From NCBI GenBank assembly GCA_003660485.1, contig QMUI01000053.1:1-6418 (forward strand): a stretch of 6,418 nucleotides of DNA, in the 5' to 3' direction. This DNA comes from Thermococci archaeon. GTDB taxonomy: Archaea; Methanobacteriota_B; Thermococci; Thermococcales; Thermococcaceae. Below are positions 5,745 through 6,418 of the stretch, one piece after another. The notes under the pieces were generated by a model that did no database searches, was not told the origin of the DNA, and saw nothing but the letters and a program-made list of their open reading frames with translations. Numbering within the stretch: position 1 is the first letter of the stretch; each line of letters begins with the position of its first letter. Both the position numbers and the translations under genes were made by a program.

Positions 5745-6418
5745 ATGCCTCTGCTTAACAAGAAAATCAGGGTGTTAGTTGTAGATGACTCAGCGTTCAT
5801 GAGAAAGATACTCAAGGATATTATAAACTCTGACCCAGAGCTCGAAGTTTGCTGTGAAGCTAGGGATGGCGTTGAGGCAATAGAGATGGTTCAGAAGCAC
5901 AGGCCTGACGTAATAACACTTGACATCGAAATGCCCAGGATGAACGGTCTCGATGCACTCAGAATAATCATGAAGAAGTACCCAACTCCTGTAATTATGA
6001 TCAGTGCCTTAACCCAGGAAGGGGCTGAGGCAACAATTAAAGCCCTGGAATATGGGGCGATTGATTTCATCCCCAAGCCTTCCTCTTCAATCTCCATAAA
6101 CATGCGTGAAATGAAAGACGAAATCATAGCTAAGATCAAAGAGGCAGCAAAGGTTCCAAGGAGGTTCCTTGAGCTTAAGAGGATAAGACTGCTGAGGGCC
6201 CAGAAAGTCAAGAGAGCTAAGCCCTCAGTGCCGGCAAGGATAGCGGTTGCAATTGCAGCATCAACAGGTGGTCCTCAGTCCCTCTTAAGGATCTTCCCTA
6301 AGTTCCCTGAAGACTTGAAGGCTGGAATACTACTTGTGCAGCACATGCCCCCAGGGTTCACTAGGTCTTTTGCAAAGAGACTTGACAGTGTCTCTAAGAT
6401 CGACGTTAAGGAGGCTGA
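5745..6418 (+). CDS. cheB: Chemotaxis response regulator/methylesterase CheB (C-terminal part outside window)
   Basis: CheB removes methyl groups from MCP glutamates, and may deamidate glutamines, when phosphorylated by CheA. The visible 224 residues run off the right edge; full CheB proteins have about 350-370. Residues 8-125 are a receiver domain with Asp14-Asp15, phospho-acceptor Asp60 in [11 protein letters not shown], Ser87 in MISALT and Lys111-Pro112. A basic linker (about 126-164) with many Lys/Arg follows. The esterase domain begins at about 165 with [10 protein letters not shown], giving catalytic Ser173, and VQHMPPGF with catalytic His200; the catalytic Asp would lie beyond the window. 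ATG 5745 is preceded by GGTGGT (5736-5741). The gene follows cheY by 10 bp in the same operon. There is no frameshift or missing key residue in the part seen. CheA is expected to follow, by comparison with other Thermococcales. Confidence 0.96.
   Translation, partial: MPLLNKKIRVLVVDDSAFMRKILKDIINSDPELEVCCEARDGVEAIEMVQKHRPDVITLDIEMPRMNGLDALRIIMKKYPTPVIMISALTQEGAEATIKALEYGAIDFIPKPSSSISINMREMKDEIIAKIKEAAKVPRRFLELKRIRLLRAQKVKRAKPSVPARIAVAIAASTGGPQSLLRIFPKFPEDLKAGILLVQHMPPGFTRSFAKRLDSVSKIDVKEA

Noticed and set aside
5891..6211. Minus-strand 106-codon open frame opposite cheB
   Set aside because: It is antisense to the CheB receiver domain and linker, with no promoter or ribosome site evident.
1..6418. 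CRISPR array, insertion sequence, tRNA or rRNA
   Set aside because: No regularly spaced direct repeats, transposase-like protein, terminal inverted repeats or RNA gene signature were found on either strand.

Overview
The window looks like chromosomal DNA of a hyperthermophilic euryarchaeon of the order Thermococcales, most likely a Pyrococcus such as the P. horikoshii/P. abyssi group. The grounds are AGG/AGA arginine codons, heavy ATA isoleucine use, Lys/Glu/Ile/Val-rich proteins, GGAGGTGA-type ribosome binding sites very close to starts, archaeal BRE/TATA promoter boxes, and a bacterial-type che gene set. The species is inference from recollection of the family; no search was run.

Layout. 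All genes up to position 4246 lie on the minus strand; all genes from 4540 onward lie on the plus strand. From left to right: a partial unrecognised protein (1-463, minus, running off the left edge); a CaCA-family Na+/Ca2+-type antiporter (476-1408, minus), 12 bp upstream of it and probably in the same operon; a non-coding gap (1409-1539); a membrane-anchored coiled-coil protein of unknown function (1540-2613, minus); CheW (2661-3098, minus); and a methyl-accepting chemotaxis protein (MCP, 3095-4246, minus) whose stop overlaps the cheW start by 4 bp. A divergent intergenic region (4247-4539) separates these from cheR (4540-5379), cheY (5372-5734) and cheB (5745 to beyond the right edge), which form a tight plus-strand operon.

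How the genes work together. The MCP senses an input and, through CheW, would control the kinase CheA (not in the window; probably just downstream of cheB). CheA would phosphorylate CheY, which acts on the archaellum motor through an adaptor, and CheB. CheR methylates and CheB demethylates the MCP, giving adaptation. The two che transcription units diverge from one control region that holds a good BRE/TATA promoter for the MCP-cheW unit, an AT palindrome that may carry the cheR-side promoter, and two 10-bp perfect palindromes that could be operators.

The least explained items are the odd N terminus of the MCP (TTG start, hydrophobic first residues, and a hydrophobic in-frame stretch upstream cut off by a TAA), the coiled-coil membrane protein behind cheW, the operator-like palindromes, and the unrecognised protein at the left edge. 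The core of the window is a known chemotaxis system, not a new one.
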